Source: Paracoccus sp. (in: a-proteobacteria) (GTDB lineage: Bacteria > Pseudomonadota > Alphaproteobacteria > Rhodobacterales > Rhodobacteraceae). Taken from it: DNA of 64,000 nt. Where the stretch lies: NCBI RefSeq assembly GCF_030538695.1, contig NZ_JAUNTN010000009.1, positions 1 to 64,000 of the forward strand, read 5' to 3'. Below are positions 8,412 to 17,742 of this stretch, piece after piece. Under the pieces are notes generated by a model that saw nothing but the letters and a program-made list of their open reading frames with translations, was not told the DNA's origin and did no database searches. Every line of letters begins with the position of its first letter. Within the stretch, counting starts at the first letter, position 1. Both the position numbers and the translations under genes were made by a program.

Positions 8412-9605
8412 ATGTTTGCCACAGCTTCTCTGCCGCGCAACCCGCTGCCCAAAATCGCCACACTGGTATCCGTCCTTGCCCTCTCAGCTTGTGGCGCGTC
8501 GATGACCGGCGGATTTTCCGGCCCACAGACCGGCCAGCCGATTGACCCGCGCCAGCCGGTGCAGGTCGCACTTCTGGTTCCGGGCAACAGCGGCAATGCC
8601 GATGTCAACAATCTGTCGCGTTCGCTGGTCAATGCTGCCCGCATGGCGGTTGCCGATGCCCAAGGGGCGAAGATCGACCTGCGCGTCTATGAGACCGGTG
8701 CCAGCCCGGAACGCGCTGCGGCACAAGCGGATAAGGCTGTCGCAGATGGGGCCAGGATCATCATTGGCCCGCTGTTTGCCGATGCCGCCAATGCGGCAGC
8801 CAATGCCGTCAAGGACGATAATGTGAACGTCCTCAGTTTCAGCAACAATGCTGATATTGCCGGGGGCAACCTGTTTGTGCTGGGCAATACCTTTGACAAC
8901 GTCGCCGACCGGCTGGTCGGTTATGGCGTCCGTCAGGGCAAGCGTCGGGTGCTGCTGGTGGCCGAGGATGACGTGGCAGGTCAGGTCGGTGCCCATGCGA
9001 TCGAGCGCGCCATTGCCCGCAACGGTGCCTCTCTGGCTGGAAAGGCCACGCATAACGTCTCAAAGGCTGGTATTGACGGGGTCATCCCGAAAGTTGCCGC
9101 CGCCGCCAAGGAAAACCGCGCCGATGCGATTTTTATGACGGCCAATGCGCAGCCCGTGCTGCCCTATCTGACCGACGGGCTGGCCGCGCAGGGCGTAACC
9201 TCAGCCACCACGCAATTCATGGGGCTGACCCGCTGGGATACGCCCTCGACGCGCCTGCAACTGCCGGGCACGCAGGGCGGCTGGTTCGCCATCCCCGACA
9301 CCACGCTGAAGGCGCAATTCGACCAGCGTTACCGTGCCGCCAACAGCGGTGCCGCGCCGCATGATCTGGCCTCGCTGGCCTATGACGGGGTGTCGGCCAT
9401 TGCCGCGCTGGCGGCCAAAGGGCGCCGTGATACGGTGATGACCTCGGGCCTGACCAGCAACAGCGGCTTCGCCGGCGTCGGCGGCACCTTCCGGCTGCGT
9501 CCGGACGGGACCAACCAGCGTGGGCTGGCCGTCGCCACCATCCGCGACAAGCAGGTGGTGATTCTGGAGCCTGCCCCGCGCAGCTTCCGCGGTGCCGGTT
9601 TCTGA
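8412..9605 (+). CDS. LpoA-like penicillin-binding-protein activator lipoprotein
   Basis: A 397-residue lipoprotein with a signal peptide and lipobox LSAC ending at Cys27. The mature part has the type 1 periplasmic-binding fold seen in LpoA and in branched-chain amino-acid receptors: QVALLVPGNSG opens it, and a second lobe starts around RRVLLVAEDDVAGQ. LpoA sits in the outer membrane and activates the peptidoglycan synthase PBP1A; that role is inferred here from fold, lipid anchor and the divergent rsmI/yraN neighbours. It lacks the N-terminal TPR domain of E. coli LpoA, so an amino-acid-receptor-like role is the alternative. glnD follows after 2 bases. Confidence 0.75.
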   Translation: MFATASLPRNPLPKIATLVSVLALSACGASMTGGFSGPQTGQPIDPRQPVQVALLVPGNSGNADVNNLSRSLVNAARMAVADAQGAKIDLRVYETGASPERAAAQADKAVADGARIIIGPLFADAANAAANAVKDDNVNVLSFSNNADIAGGNLFVLGNTFDNVADRLVGYGVRQGKRRVLLVAEDDVAGQVGAHAIERAIARNGASLAGKATHNVSKAGIDGVIPKVAAAAKENRADAIFMTANAQPVLPYLTDGLAAQGVTSATTQFMGLTRWDTPSTRLQLPGTQGGWFAIPDTTLKAQFDQRYRAANSGAAPHDLASLAYDGVSAIAALAAKGRRDTVMTSGLTSNSGFAGVGGTFRLRPDGTNQRGLAVATIRDKQVVILEPAPRSFRGAGF

Positions 9606-9607
9606 TC

Positions 9608-12382
9608 GTGGCCCCTGCGCCTCACTTGCCCCAAAGCGCCCCGGCCTTGCCCGGGGCGCATAGTCTTCTCGATCCGGCCAGTTTTCTGCCCCTGCTGGAC
9701 GCTGAACTTGCAGAGCTGAGCGACCCCAAGGAGATCCGCCGCCGCACGGTCGAGATCCTCGCCGCCGCCCGCGCCGAGGCCATGGCCGACATCACCGCCG
9801 GTTTCGAAACACACCCACGCGCGGCGCGTGAGACCGTCCGCGCCATCGCCAGCCTGACCGATGGTATCGTCACCGCCATCCACCACACCGCCACCACCCG
9901 CCTGTACCCACTGGCCGCGCCGACCGAGGCCGAGCGTCTTTCCGTGCTGGCCGTCGGCGGCTATGGCCGCGCCGAAATGGCACCGCAATCCGATGTGGAC
10001 CTGCTGTTCCTGACCCCCTGGAAAATCTCGGGCTGGGCAGAAAGCGTGGTCGAATCCATGCTGTATATGCTGTGGGATCTGAAGCTGAAGATCGGCCATT
10101 CCATCCGTTCCATCGACGATTGTCTGCGCCTCGGGGCCGAGGATATGACCATCCGCACCGCCCTGCTGGAGGCCCGCCACATCTGCGGCGACGCCCGCAG
10201 CAGCGAGGAATTGCGCGAAAAGCTGTGGAGCAACCTGTTTTCCGGCACTATTCCCGCCTTTATCGAGGCCAAACTGGAAGAACGCGCCAATCGCCACCGG
10301 CGTCAGGGCGGCCAGCGTTACGTTCTGGAACCCAATATCAAGGAAGGCAAAGGCGGGCTGCGTGACCTGCAAACGCTTTACTGGATCGCCAAATATATCC
10401 ACCGCGTCGATCGTGCTGTCGAACTGGTAGACCTTGGCTTTTTCAGCCGCGACGAACATTCCGCCTTCTGGCAGGCCGAGGATTTCCTCTGGGCCGTGCG
10501 CTGCCATATCCACCTGATCGCAGGCCGCCCGGTCGAGCAACTGACCTTTGACATTCAGCCCGAAGTCGCCCGCCGCATGGGCTATGAGGACGGCAACGGC
10601 CGCCGTGCGGTAGAACATTTCATGCAGGATTACTTTCGCCACGCCACCCGCGTGGGCGAGCTGACCCGCGTGTTCCTGACCGCGCTGGAGGCAAAGCACG
10701 TCCGCAAACCACCGATGCTGCAACGCCTGCTGAAACGCCGGCGCAAGCTGAACCCGCCTTTTGCACATGACATGGGCCGGCTGAACATCGGCAATGAGTC
10801 CGAGTTTCTGAACGACCCGCTGAACTTTCTGCGCCTGTTCGAAGAAGCCCTGCGCACCGGCATGTTGATCCACCCCAATGCAATGCGGCTGGTGGCCAAC
10901 AACCTTGACCGGATCGACGACCCTTTGCGCCGCAGCCCCGAGGCTGCCCGCATCTTTACCGATCTGCTGATCCGCCATGGCAACCCAGAACGCGCCCTGC
11001 GCCGGATGAATGAGCTTGGTGTGCTGGGGGCCTATATCCCCGAGTTTCAGGACATCGTGGCGATGATGCAGTTCAACGTCTATCACCAGTTCACGGTGGA
11101 CGAGCATCTGATCCAATGCGTCGCTGCTCTGGCCGCGATTGAGCGTGGCGAGGCTGACGACCTGCCCACAACCACCGCCATCATGCAGGGCGACATTGAC
11201 CGCCGGGTGCTGTATATGGCCGTTCTGCTGCATGACATCGGCAAGGGCCGGGCCGAGGATCACTCGATCCTTGGGGCGCGACTGGTGCGGCGCATCTGCG
11301 CCCGGCTCGGGATGCCCGCGCAGGCGGTGGCGGATGTGGAATGGCTGGTGCGGAACCACCTGCTGATGTCGGATGTGGCGCAAAAACGGGATATTTCCGA
11401 CCCGCGCACCCTGCGCGATTTTGCCAAACTGGTGAAAACCCGCAAGCGGCTGGACCTGCTGACCGTGCTGACCGTCTGCGACATTCGCGGCGTAGGTCCG
11501 GGGACATGGAACAACTGGAAAGCCGCGCTGATCCGGCGGCTTTATGATGAAACCGCCCTTGCGCTGGAAAACGGGCTGGAGGAACTGAACCGCGAAAAAC
11601 GCAGCGGCGAGGCCAAGCGCGCCCTGCGCCATATGCTGATCGCCCAAGGCTGGGACGCAACCGACATCCGCAGCGAGAGCAAGCGCCATTACGACAGCTA
11701 CTGGTCCGGTCTGCCAACCGAGACGCAGGCGGTTTTTGCCCGGCTGCTGCGCGGAATCGGGCCAGATGAAATCCGCCTCGACCTGCACCCCGACGCCGAC
11801 CGTGACGCCACCCGCGCCGCCTTTGCGCTGGCCGACCATCCGGGGATTTTCTCGCGCCTTGCCGGTGCCTTGGCTCTGGTCGGGGCAAATGTGGTGGATG
11901 CGCGGACCTATACCAGCAAGGACGGCTTTGCCACCGCCGTCTTTTGGGTGCAGGATACCGACGGCCACCCCTATGCCGCCGACCGCCTGCCCCGGATGCG
12001 CGAGACCATCGCCAAGACTCTGGCGGGCCGGATCGTGCCACGCGACGCGCTGGCCAGCAAAGACAAACCCGCCCGCCGCACCCGCGCCTTCCGCTTTCCG
12101 ACCCATATCACCTTCGATAACGAGGGCAGCGATATTTATACCATCATCGAGGTGGACACCCGCGACCGCCCCGGCCTGCTTTATGACCTGACACGGACGC
12201 TGGCGGCGAACCATATCCAGATCGCCAGTGCCGTCATCGCCACCTTTGGCGCGCAGGTCGTGGACAGCTTTTACGTCAAGGATATGTTCGGCATGAAGCT
12301 GTTTGCGGATGGCAAACGCGACGCACTGGAACGCAAGCTGCGCGACGCCATTCAGGCAGGGGCGGATCGGGCGGCCGGGTAG
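9608..12382 (+). CDS. glnD: Bifunctional [protein-PII] uridylyltransferase/uridylyl-removing enzyme
   Basis: The primary nitrogen sensor: it uridylylates PII proteins when glutamine is low and removes UMP when glutamine is high. The 924-residue protein has all expected domains. The nucleotidyltransferase carries GGYGR at 117-121 and SDVDLLFL at 128-135. An HD hydrolase domain carries LLHDIGKG with the His-Asp pair at about 542-543. Two C-terminal ACT domains (about 738-800 and 848-915) bind glutamine. The start is GTG at 9608, two bases after the LpoA-like stop codon, which suggests coupled translation. No active-site residue appears to be missing. Confidence 0.96.
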   Translation: MAPAPHLPQSAPALPGAHSLLDPASFLPLLDAELAELSDPKEIRRRTVEILAAARAEAMADITAGFETHPRAARETVRAIASLTDGIVTAIHHTATTRLYPLAAPTEAERLSVLAVGGYGRAEMAPQSDVDLLFLTPWKISGWAESVVESMLYMLWDLKLKIGHSIRSIDDCLRLGAEDMTIRTALLEARHICGDARSSEELREKLWSNLFSGTIPAFIEAKLEERANRHRRQGGQRYVLEPNIKEGKGGLRDLQTLYWIAKYIHRVDRAVELVDLGFFSRDEHSAFWQAEDFLWAVRCHIHLIAGRPVEQLTFDIQPEVARRMGYEDGNGRRAVEHFMQDYFRHATRVGELTRVFLTALEAKHVRKPPMLQRLLKRRRKLNPPFAHDMGRLNIGNESEFLNDPLNFLRLFEEALRTGMLIHPNAMRLVANNLDRIDDPLRRSPEAARIFTDLLIRHGNPERALRRMNELGVLGAYIPEFQDIVAMMQFNVYHQFTVDEHLIQCVAALAAIERGEADDLPTTTAIMQGDIDRRVLYMAVLLHDIGKGRAEDHSILGARLVRRICARLGMPAQAVADVEWLVRNHLLMSDVAQKRDISDPRTLRDFAKLVKTRKRLDLLTVLTVCDIRGVGPGTWNNWKAALIRRLYDETALALENGLEELNREKRSGEAKRALRHMLIAQGWDATDIRSESKRHYDSYWSGLPTETQAVFARLLRGIGPDEIRLDLHPDADRDATRAAFALADHPGIFSRLAGALALVGANVVDARTYTSKDGFATAVFWVQDTDGHPYAADRLPRMRETIAKTLAGRIVPRDALASKDKPARRTRAFRFPTHITFDNEGSDIYTIIEVDTRDRPGLLYDLTRTLAANHIQIASAVIATFGAQVVDSFYVKDMFGMKLFADGKRDALERKLRDAIQAGADRAAG

Positions 12383-12387
12383 TAAAA

Positions 12388-12407
12388 AGGGGGCGCTCGC
12401 GCCCCCT
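12388..12407 (-). terminator. GC hairpin with T-run on the minus strand
   Basis: AGGGGGCGC at 12388-12396 pairs with GCGCCCCCT at 12399-12407. On the minus strand the stem is followed directly by TTTTTAC, so it would end transcripts of the siderophore-uptake operon coming from the right. On the plus strand there is no T-run after it. Confidence 0.6.
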
Positions 12408-12431
12408 CGGGCTGACGCCCTCACTCCCTGA

Positions 12432-12505
12432 GGATATTTATATGAAGAAGAAGGCGCATTCTTCTTCACTCAAATATCCTGGGGGTGCGGGGGTGAAACC
12501 CCCGC
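12432..12505. repeat. Palindromic pair of TTCTTC-type core elements plus hairpin
   Basis: Two copies of the 21-bp core lie head to head: one on the minus strand at 12432-12452 and one on the plus strand at 12459-12479, forming a 48-base imperfect palindrome with a GGCGCA centre. A GC-rich hairpin follows at 12487-12505 (GCGGGGGT, loop GAA, ACCCCCGC). It lies between the convergent glnD and siderophore ATPase genes. Confidence 0.75.
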
Positions 12506-12529
12506 CATAGGGTTTGGGCAGCCCCTTGC

Positions 12530-13288
12530 TCAACCATAGTAAAGCGCGGTGCGCTTGCCCCCGGTCTCGACGATCTCGATCTCCATGTCATAGATCTGAC
12601 GCAGGCAATCGCTGGTCATAATCTGCTCGGTCGGCCCAGTGCAGCAAATATCGCCGCCCTTCAGTGCGATGATATTGTCGCAATACCACGAGGCGAAATT
12701 GATGTCATGCAGCACAACAACCACAGTCTTGCCCAACTCGCGGCACATGCGCGACAGTGATTGCATCATCGTGCGGGCATTTTTCATGTCCAGATTGTTC
12801 AGCGGCTCATCCAGCAGGATATAATCGGTATCCTGACACAGCACCATCGCCGCAAAAGCCCGCTGGCGCTGACCGCCGGAAAGCTGATCCAGAAAGCGGT
12901 CTTGCAGATCGGTCAGGTCCATATGCCCAAGCGCCGCGTCGATATGGGCCTGATCGGCCTGTCGCAACCGTCCCTGCGAATAGGGATAGCGGCCGAATGA
13001 TACCAGATCGCGCACGGTGATCCGCGCCGTCATGTGATTGTCCTGCCGCAAAATGGACAGGCGCTGCGCCAGTTCGCGGCTGTCGGAACAGGTCACATCC
13101 AGCCCATCCACACTGACCGAGCCAGCATCCATCGGCAGCAACCGGCTGATGATCGACAGAAGCGTGGATTTCCCGGTGCCATTGGCCCCAATGATCGCGG
13201 TCAGCCCACCCTTGGGAATCTGCACGCTGACATTCTTCAGGATCGGGGCATCGGCATAGGATTTGCTGATGTCTCGGGCGTGGATCAT
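12530..13288 (-). CDS. Iron-siderophore ABC transporter ATP-binding protein
   Basis: ATPase subunit of a FecCD-type siderophore importer, on the cytoplasmic face. The 252-residue protein has Walker A GANGTGKST at 34-42, the signature LSGGQRQRA at about 136-144 and Walker B YILLDEP followed by the D-loop NNLDMKN. The sequence resembles the FepC/YclP/CeuD group for catechol siderophores. Its start overlaps the stop of the permease gene by 4 bases. It is the last gene of the order receptor, permease, permease, ATPase. Confidence 0.92.
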   Translation of the reverse strand: MIHARDISKSYADAPILKNVSVQIPKGGLTAIIGANGTGKSTLLSIISRLLPMDAGSVSVDGLDVTCSDSRELAQRLSILRQDNHMTARITVRDLVSFGRYPYSQGRLRQADQAHIDAALGHMDLTDLQDRFLDQLSGGQRQRAFAAMVLCQDTDYILLDEPLNNLDMKNARTMMQSLSRMCRELGKTVVVVLHDINFASWYCDNIIALKGGDICCTGPTEQIMTSDCLRQIYDMEIEIVETGGKRTALYYG

Positions 13289-14262
13289 CGCGCCGCTCCT
13301 TTCAGGACAAGATAAATAAAGACCAGACCGCCAAGGAACTCGACAATAATCGACAGGGCGGTATTGAAGGCAAAAACACGCTCCAGCACCAGTTGCCCGC
13401 CGACCAGGCAGATCACCGCCAGCAGCACGGCGGCCGGCAACAGGTAACGATGGCGGGCGCTGCCGGTCAGCCCATGCGCAAGGCTGACCACCAGCAGGCC
13501 AAAGAAAGACACAGGCCCGACCAGCGCGGTCGAGACCGACACCAGCACCGCAATGCAGATCAGAATGATGAACACATTGCGCCGGTAAGGCACCCCCAGC
13601 CCGATTGCGGTCTCGCGCCCCAGCGCCAGGACGTCAAAACTATGCGACAACCACCATAACACCAGCGAAACGCCTGCGATCAGCACCACCGAGGCCCCCA
13701 GCAATTCCGGGTGCAACGTCTGGAAGCTGGCGAAAAAGCTGTCTTGCAGCACTTGAAAGGCGTTCGGGTCCATGATCCGCTGCATGAAACTGGACAGGCT
13801 GCGGAACAGCACCCCGAACACGATCCCCACCAGCACCAAAAGATGCAGACTGCGCCGCGCCCCTAAAAACAACCAGCGAAACAACAGCGCCGAGAACCCC
13901 AGCATCAGCAGGATTTCCATGCCAAAGCGCATCGGGGCCGAGATGGTCACAAAAGCCGCTGTGCCTGCAAAGAACACCAGACTGGTCTGCACCAGCACAT
14001 AAAGCGCATCAAAGCCCATGATCGAGGGCGTCAGGATGCGGTTGTTTGTCACCGTCTGGAACATCAGCGTGGACACCGCCACGGCATAGCCGACAAGGAT
14101 CAGCCCGGCCAGTTTCATCCCCCGAAACGGCAGCACGAAGCCCCAGTTGCCGCGTGCGCCGATGGTCATAAACCCGACGACCGACACCAGCGCCAGCAGC
14201 CCCAGCACGATCAGCGTAACATGCGGACGGCTGAGCCGCGAAATGGCAGGATTACTGGGCAT
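13285..14262 (-). CDS. Iron-siderophore ABC transporter permease (second)
   Basis: A 325-residue FecCD-family inner-membrane permease with about nine hydrophobic segments. Recognisable features are LGRETAIGLGVPYRR, the cytoplasmic coupling region that docks with the ATPase, and VGPVSFFGLLVVSLAHGLTG, the conserved segment of the family. It resembles YclO/CeuC. The gene overlaps the first permease by 11 bases and the ATPase by 4, so translation of the set is coupled. It should pair with the first permease as a heterodimer. Confidence 0.9.
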   Translation of the reverse strand: MPSNPAISRLSRPHVTLIVLGLLALVSVVGFMTIGARGNWGFVLPFRGMKLAGLILVGYAVAVSTLMFQTVTNNRILTPSIMGFDALYVLVQTSLVFFAGTAAFVTISAPMRFGMEILLMLGFSALLFRWLFLGARRSLHLLVLVGIVFGVLFRSLSSFMQRIMDPNAFQVLQDSFFASFQTLHPELLGASVVLIAGVSLVLWWLSHSFDVLALGRETAIGLGVPYRRNVFIILICIAVLVSVSTALVGPVSFFGLLVVSLAHGLTGSARHRYLLPAAVLLAVICLVGGQLVLERVFAFNTALSIIVEFLGGLVFIYLVLKGAAR

Positions 14263-15220
14263 AATGGCGCTTTCTCAGCAACAGCCACAGGAACACAATG
14301 CTGCCGATCACTCCCAAAACGACACTGATCGGGATTTCATAGGGAAAGCGGATCAAGCGCCCGGCCATATCACAGGCCAGCACAATCAGCGCCCCCATCA
14401 CAGCCACCCAAGGCACGGCGCTGCGCATATTGTCGCCAATCATCATGCTGACGATATTCGGCACGATCAGCCCCAAGAACGGAATCTGCCCCGTCGAAAC
14501 CAGACAGGCCGCCGAAATCACCGCCACGATAACCAGCCCGGCCGCCATGATCCGGTTGTAATTCAGACCAAGGTTGGTGCTGAAATCCTCGCCCATACCG
14601 GCAACGGTCAGGCGGTCGGCAATCAGCCATGCAAACAGCGTCGCTGCCAGCCCCAGCCACAGCAATTCATAGCGTCCGCGCAGCACGCCGGAAAAATCGC
14701 CCATGTTCCACGCAAGCATCGCAGGCAGCAGTTCGAACCGATACGCGAAAAAGGTTGTCACCGCCCCGATGACCCCGGCCAGCATGATGCCGACCAATGG
14801 CACCAGCAGCACCTCACGCGGGGGGATGCGCCGCAGCAGGTGCAGAAACAGCGCCGTGCCAGCCAAGGCAAACAGGGCCGCAATCAGCATCTTGCCCATC
14901 ATCGGCCATGCCGGCACCAGAACCGTTGCGATCAGAAAACCCAGACTGGCCGATTCCGTTGTGCCGATGGTGGAAGGCTCAACAAAGCGGTTGCGCACAA
15001 TGATTTGCAGAACCAGCCCGGCAATGGCCAAAGACGAGCCGGTCAGGATCAGCGCCAGCGTGCGCGGGATACGCGAGGCTGCCAGCAACAGTTGTGCCTG
15101 CTCGCCTTCGCCCGACAAAAGCCCGGTCAGGGTCACATCACCGACCCCGATGAACAGGCTGATGGCGGCCAAAACAATGACCGCCACAACTGCCGCTGCG
15201 AATAATCCGGTTTTCTGCAT
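14252..15220 (-). CDS. Iron-siderophore ABC transporter permease (first)
   Basis: A 322-residue FecCD-family permease with about nine membrane segments. Family hallmarks include SRIPRTLALILTGSSLAIAG near the N terminus and the C-terminal ISTGQIPFLGLIVPNI-like segment (here VSTGQIPFLGLIVPNIVSMM). It resembles YclN/CeuB. It begins 38 bases after the substrate-binding-protein gene and overlaps the second permease by 11 bases. Confidence 0.9.
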   Translation of the reverse strand: MQKTGLFAAAVVAVIVLAAISLFIGVGDVTLTGLLSGEGEQAQLLLAASRIPRTLALILTGSSLAIAGLVLQIIVRNRFVEPSTIGTTESASLGFLIATVLVPAWPMMGKMLIAALFALAGTALFLHLLRRIPPREVLLVPLVGIMLAGVIGAVTTFFAYRFELLPAMLAWNMGDFSGVLRGRYELLWLGLAATLFAWLIADRLTVAGMGEDFSTNLGLNYNRIMAAGLVIVAVISAACLVSTGQIPFLGLIVPNIVSMMIGDNMRSAVPWVAVMGALIVLACDMAGRLIRFPYEIPISVVLGVIGSIVFLWLLLRKRHYAQ

Positions 15221-15258
15221 AGGTGATGCAACCCTGCCTGTTTGGGTGGGGTGCGGCC

Positions 15259-16194
15259 TCAGCCCGCCTTTTGATAACCGGCGATGACCTGATCCAGCAT
15301 CAGCATCAGCCCCTGATAGCCGTGCATGGTCGTATAAGCCGCCGCCGGATCAAGGAAGATCATCTGATCTTTGGACCAGAAATTCGTGCCATGGATGATT
15401 TCGTTATCCAGCAAGGCCCGCGCCGCGCCGCCCTCGCCCGAGGTTCCGACGCCAGCATCACGATCCACGATGAACAGCCAGTCGGGATTGTGTTCCGCCA
15501 GATATTCAAAGGAAATCGCGTCACCGCCATGGTCGCCATCCTCTACGTTGTCAAAAACGGAAGGCACAGCCAGCTCATCATAGACCCAGGCAATACGCGA
15601 GGACGGGCCGTAAATCCCGATCTTGCCGGCATTGGTCACGATCACCAGCCCGGTCCCCTTACCCTTGGCCAGATCGCGCGCCTCCGCCAGCTTGGCGTCA
15701 AGATTGGCGATCAGTTCGGCAGCGCGGTCCTGCACACCAAAAACCTCGCCATAGGTTTTAAGCTGCGACCTGACACCCGGAATCAGCGCGGAATCGTCAA
15801 TGCTGGCGTCAAAGGCCGGCGCAATAGCAGACATGGTGGGATAAGCCGTGCGGGACCGCGCGGCAACGATCACCAGATCAGGCTTTGCTGCAGCAATCGC
15901 CTCGAAATCCGGCTCTTGCAGCGATCCGATCTCAACCGCATCGGCTGGGGCCTGATCGGCCAGATAACCCGGCATACGGACCCCCGGAACACCCGCCACA
16001 GGCACACCAAGCGCACTCAGATTGTCAAAAGCCGCCCAATCCGTGACGAAAACCGTTTCAGGCTTGGCCGCCAGAACAGTCTGGCCTTGCGGATGGGTCA
16101 GGGTCATCTCCTCGGCCCACGCCCCGCCAGCCAGCGTCAGCGCCACCAAAGCTCCCGCAGCCGCGCCCATGAAATTACGGTGGAAAATCGTCAT
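15259..16194 (-). CDS. Siderophore substrate-binding protein (FatB/CeuE/YclQ type)
   Basis: Periplasmic receptor for a ferric siderophore; 311 residues with a cleavable signal peptide ending AWA at residue 27. The mature protein has the two-lobed helical-backbone fold: FVTDWAAFDNLSALGVPVAG opens lobe one, and the second lobe ends with MLDQVIAGYQKAG. Similarity to the FatB/CeuE/YclQ group points to catecholate siderophores such as enterobactin breakdown products or petrobactin. The ATG at 16194 has AAGGA at good spacing; an upstream in-frame start is 7 codons earlier. First gene of the importer operon; a probable operator lies about 200 bases upstream. Confidence 0.88.
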   Translation of the reverse strand: MTIFHRNFMGAAAGALVALTLAGGAWAEEMTLTHPQGQTVLAAKPETVFVTDWAAFDNLSALGVPVAGVPGVRMPGYLADQAPADAVEIGSLQEPDFEAIAAAKPDLVIVAARSRTAYPTMSAIAPAFDASIDDSALIPGVRSQLKTYGEVFGVQDRAAELIANLDAKLAEARDLAKGKGTGLVIVTNAGKIGIYGPSSRIAWVYDELAVPSVFDNVEDGDHGGDAISFEYLAEHNPDWLFIVDRDAGVGTSGEGGAARALLDNEIIHGTNFWSKDQMIFLDPAAAYTTMHGYQGLMLMLDQVIAGYQKAG

Positions 16195-16554
16195 GCCGGT
16201 ATCCTTCAGCAACATTTTCAGGGCGTCCGGGCAGACAAATCGACTGGACGCACCCCGCGTTAAATCCAGCCGCTCATACTGTCAAGATAAACCGGAGTGT
16301 TTTTGTATGAAATCCGGGCTGCGCCATTTTCAGAAACCGTGGTTCTGCCAGCCCTGCACGAAACGGATTGCCCTAGATTTCACCTGAAAGTATTTTGTCA
16401 ATATACTGAATTACAATATTTAATCCTGGCGGCCGCCTGCGCCACGGGCTTTCGCGGCCACCCACGCGACCTCATGCAATGGAAAGGCTGAAACAAACTC
16501 AGCCTTGATGTCGCAATCAATGACTACGCCACAAATGGAAAACCTGACCGCCCC
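16195..16554. other. 360-base non-coding gap upstream of the siderophore operon
   Basis: The gap between ispG and the siderophore receptor gene is visibly AT-richer than its surroundings in its central part (about 16370-16425). It holds the palindrome with an embedded -35 box listed separately. Reading frames within it are short and have no recognisable product. Confidence 0.7.
16389..16407 (-). promoter_or_regulatory. Palindromic operator overlapping a TTGACA -35 box
   Basis: AGTATTTTGTCAATATACT is a 19-base palindrome in which 8 of 9 pairs match around a central base. On the minus strand it contains TTGACA (16401 to 16396), a perfect -35 box pointing towards the siderophore operon. A repressor bound here would block RNA polymerase. 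The 19-base length resembles Fur-type boxes, but the sequence is not a good match to Fur, RirA or Irr consensus sites, so the regulator is unknown. No strong -10 box is visible. Confidence 0.45.
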
Positions 16555-17667
16555 TCAATCCTGCCCGGCTTCCAGCTTTTCGGCACGTTCCTCGACCAGT
16601 TGCACGATATGGTCGATCATCTGATCGTTGCTCATCTTATGGCTTTGCTTGCCGGCCATATAAATCATGCCGCTGCCCGCGCCGCCGCCGGTAAAGCCGA
16701 GGTCGGTCATCAGCGCCTCGCCGGGGCCGTTCACCACGCAGCCAATGATCGACAGGCTCATCGGGGTTTTGATATGCTCCAGCCGCTGCTCCAGCGCCTC
16801 AACGGTTTTAATCACGTCAAAGCCCTGCCGCGCACAGGATGGACAGGAAATAATCTGAACGCCACGGGTGCGCAGGCCAAGCGTTTTCAGCATCTCGAAC
16901 CCGGCCTTGACCTCCTCGACCGGATCGGCGGACAGGCTGACGCGGATCGTATCCCCCATGCCCGCCCACAGCAGATTGCCCAGCCCGATGGCGGATTTCA
17001 CCGTACCGCCGCGCAGGCCACCCGCCTCGGTGATCCCAAGATGCAGCGGCGCGTCGGTGGCATCGGCAAGCTGCATATAGGCGGCCACAGACAGAAACAC
17101 GTCGCTGGCCTTTACGCTGACCTTATAGTCATGGAAATCATGGTCTTGCAGGATCTTTATGTGATCCAATGCGCTTTCGACCATCGCATCTGGACACGGC
17201 TCGCCATATTTTTCAAGCAGGTGCTTTTCAAGACTGCCCGCATTCACGCCAATGCGAATCGAACAGCCGTTGTCCTTGGCGGCCCTCACCACCTCGGCCA
17301 CGCGGCTGCTGTCCCCGATATTACCGGGGTTGATACGCAGGCAGGCGGCACCGGCCTCTGCCGCCTCGATCCCGCGTTTATAGTGGAAATGGATATCCGC
17401 AACGATCGGCACCGGGCTTTCGCGGCAGATTTCCTTGAGTGCCTGCGTCGCCGCCTGATCGGGGGCCGAGATGCGCACAATATCCGCCCCCGCCTCTGCC
17501 GCGCGGATGACCTGATCCAGCGTTGCCCGCACGTCGCCCGAATCGGTGTTAGTCATAGTCTGCACCGAAATCGGCGCATCGCCCCCGACCGGAACATTAC
17601 CGACCATGATCTGACGTGATTTGCGGCGCGAGATGTCGCGCCAGGGACGGATCGGGTTATGGCTCAT
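16555..17667 (-). CDS. ispG: 4-hydroxy-3-methylbut-2-en-1-yl diphosphate synthase (flavodoxin)
   Basis: Iron-sulfur enzyme of the non-mevalonate isoprenoid pathway, converting MEcPP to HMBPP. The 370-residue protein has the N-terminal TIM-barrel ([20 protein letters not shown] at 21-40) and a C-terminal [4Fe-4S] domain with Cys275, Cys278, Cys310 and the unusual ligand Glu317 in [13 protein letters not shown] at 17667 is preceded by GAGGGGAA; an in-frame start 24 codons upstream would run back to near the RodZ-like stop. The RodZ-like gene upstream with ispG downstream is a common arrangement in bacteria. Confidence 0.96.
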   Translation of the reverse strand: MSHNPIRPWRDISRRKSRQIMVGNVPVGGDAPISVQTMTNTDSGDVRATLDQVIRAAEAGADIVRISAPDQAATQALKEICRESPVPIVADIHFHYKRGIEAAEAGAACLRINPGNIGDSSRVAEVVRAAKDNGCSIRIGVNAGSLEKHLLEKYGEPCPDAMVESALDHIKILQDHDFHDYKVSVKASDVFLSVAAYMQLADATDAPLHLGITEAGGLRGGTVKSAIGLGNLLWAGMGDTIRVSLSADPVEEVKAGFEMLKTLGLRTRGVQIISCPSCARQGFDVIKTVEALEQRLEHIKTPMSLSIIGCVVNGPGEALMTDLGFTGGGAGSGMIYMAGKQSHKMSNDQMIDHIVQLVEERAEKLEAGQD

Positions 17668-17742
17668 CAGGTTCCCCTCGGGCTGTGCGCCATTGGGCAT
17701 ACGCCGATCATGGCGCCACGGCAACCGCACCGGGATCACGCC

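Noticed and set aside
9380..12469. 1029-codon open frame on the minus strand opposite glnD
   Set aside because: It is the high-GC antisense shadow of glnD, whose domains are all intact; the antisense product has no recognisable domain and low-complexity GQ/GA composition.
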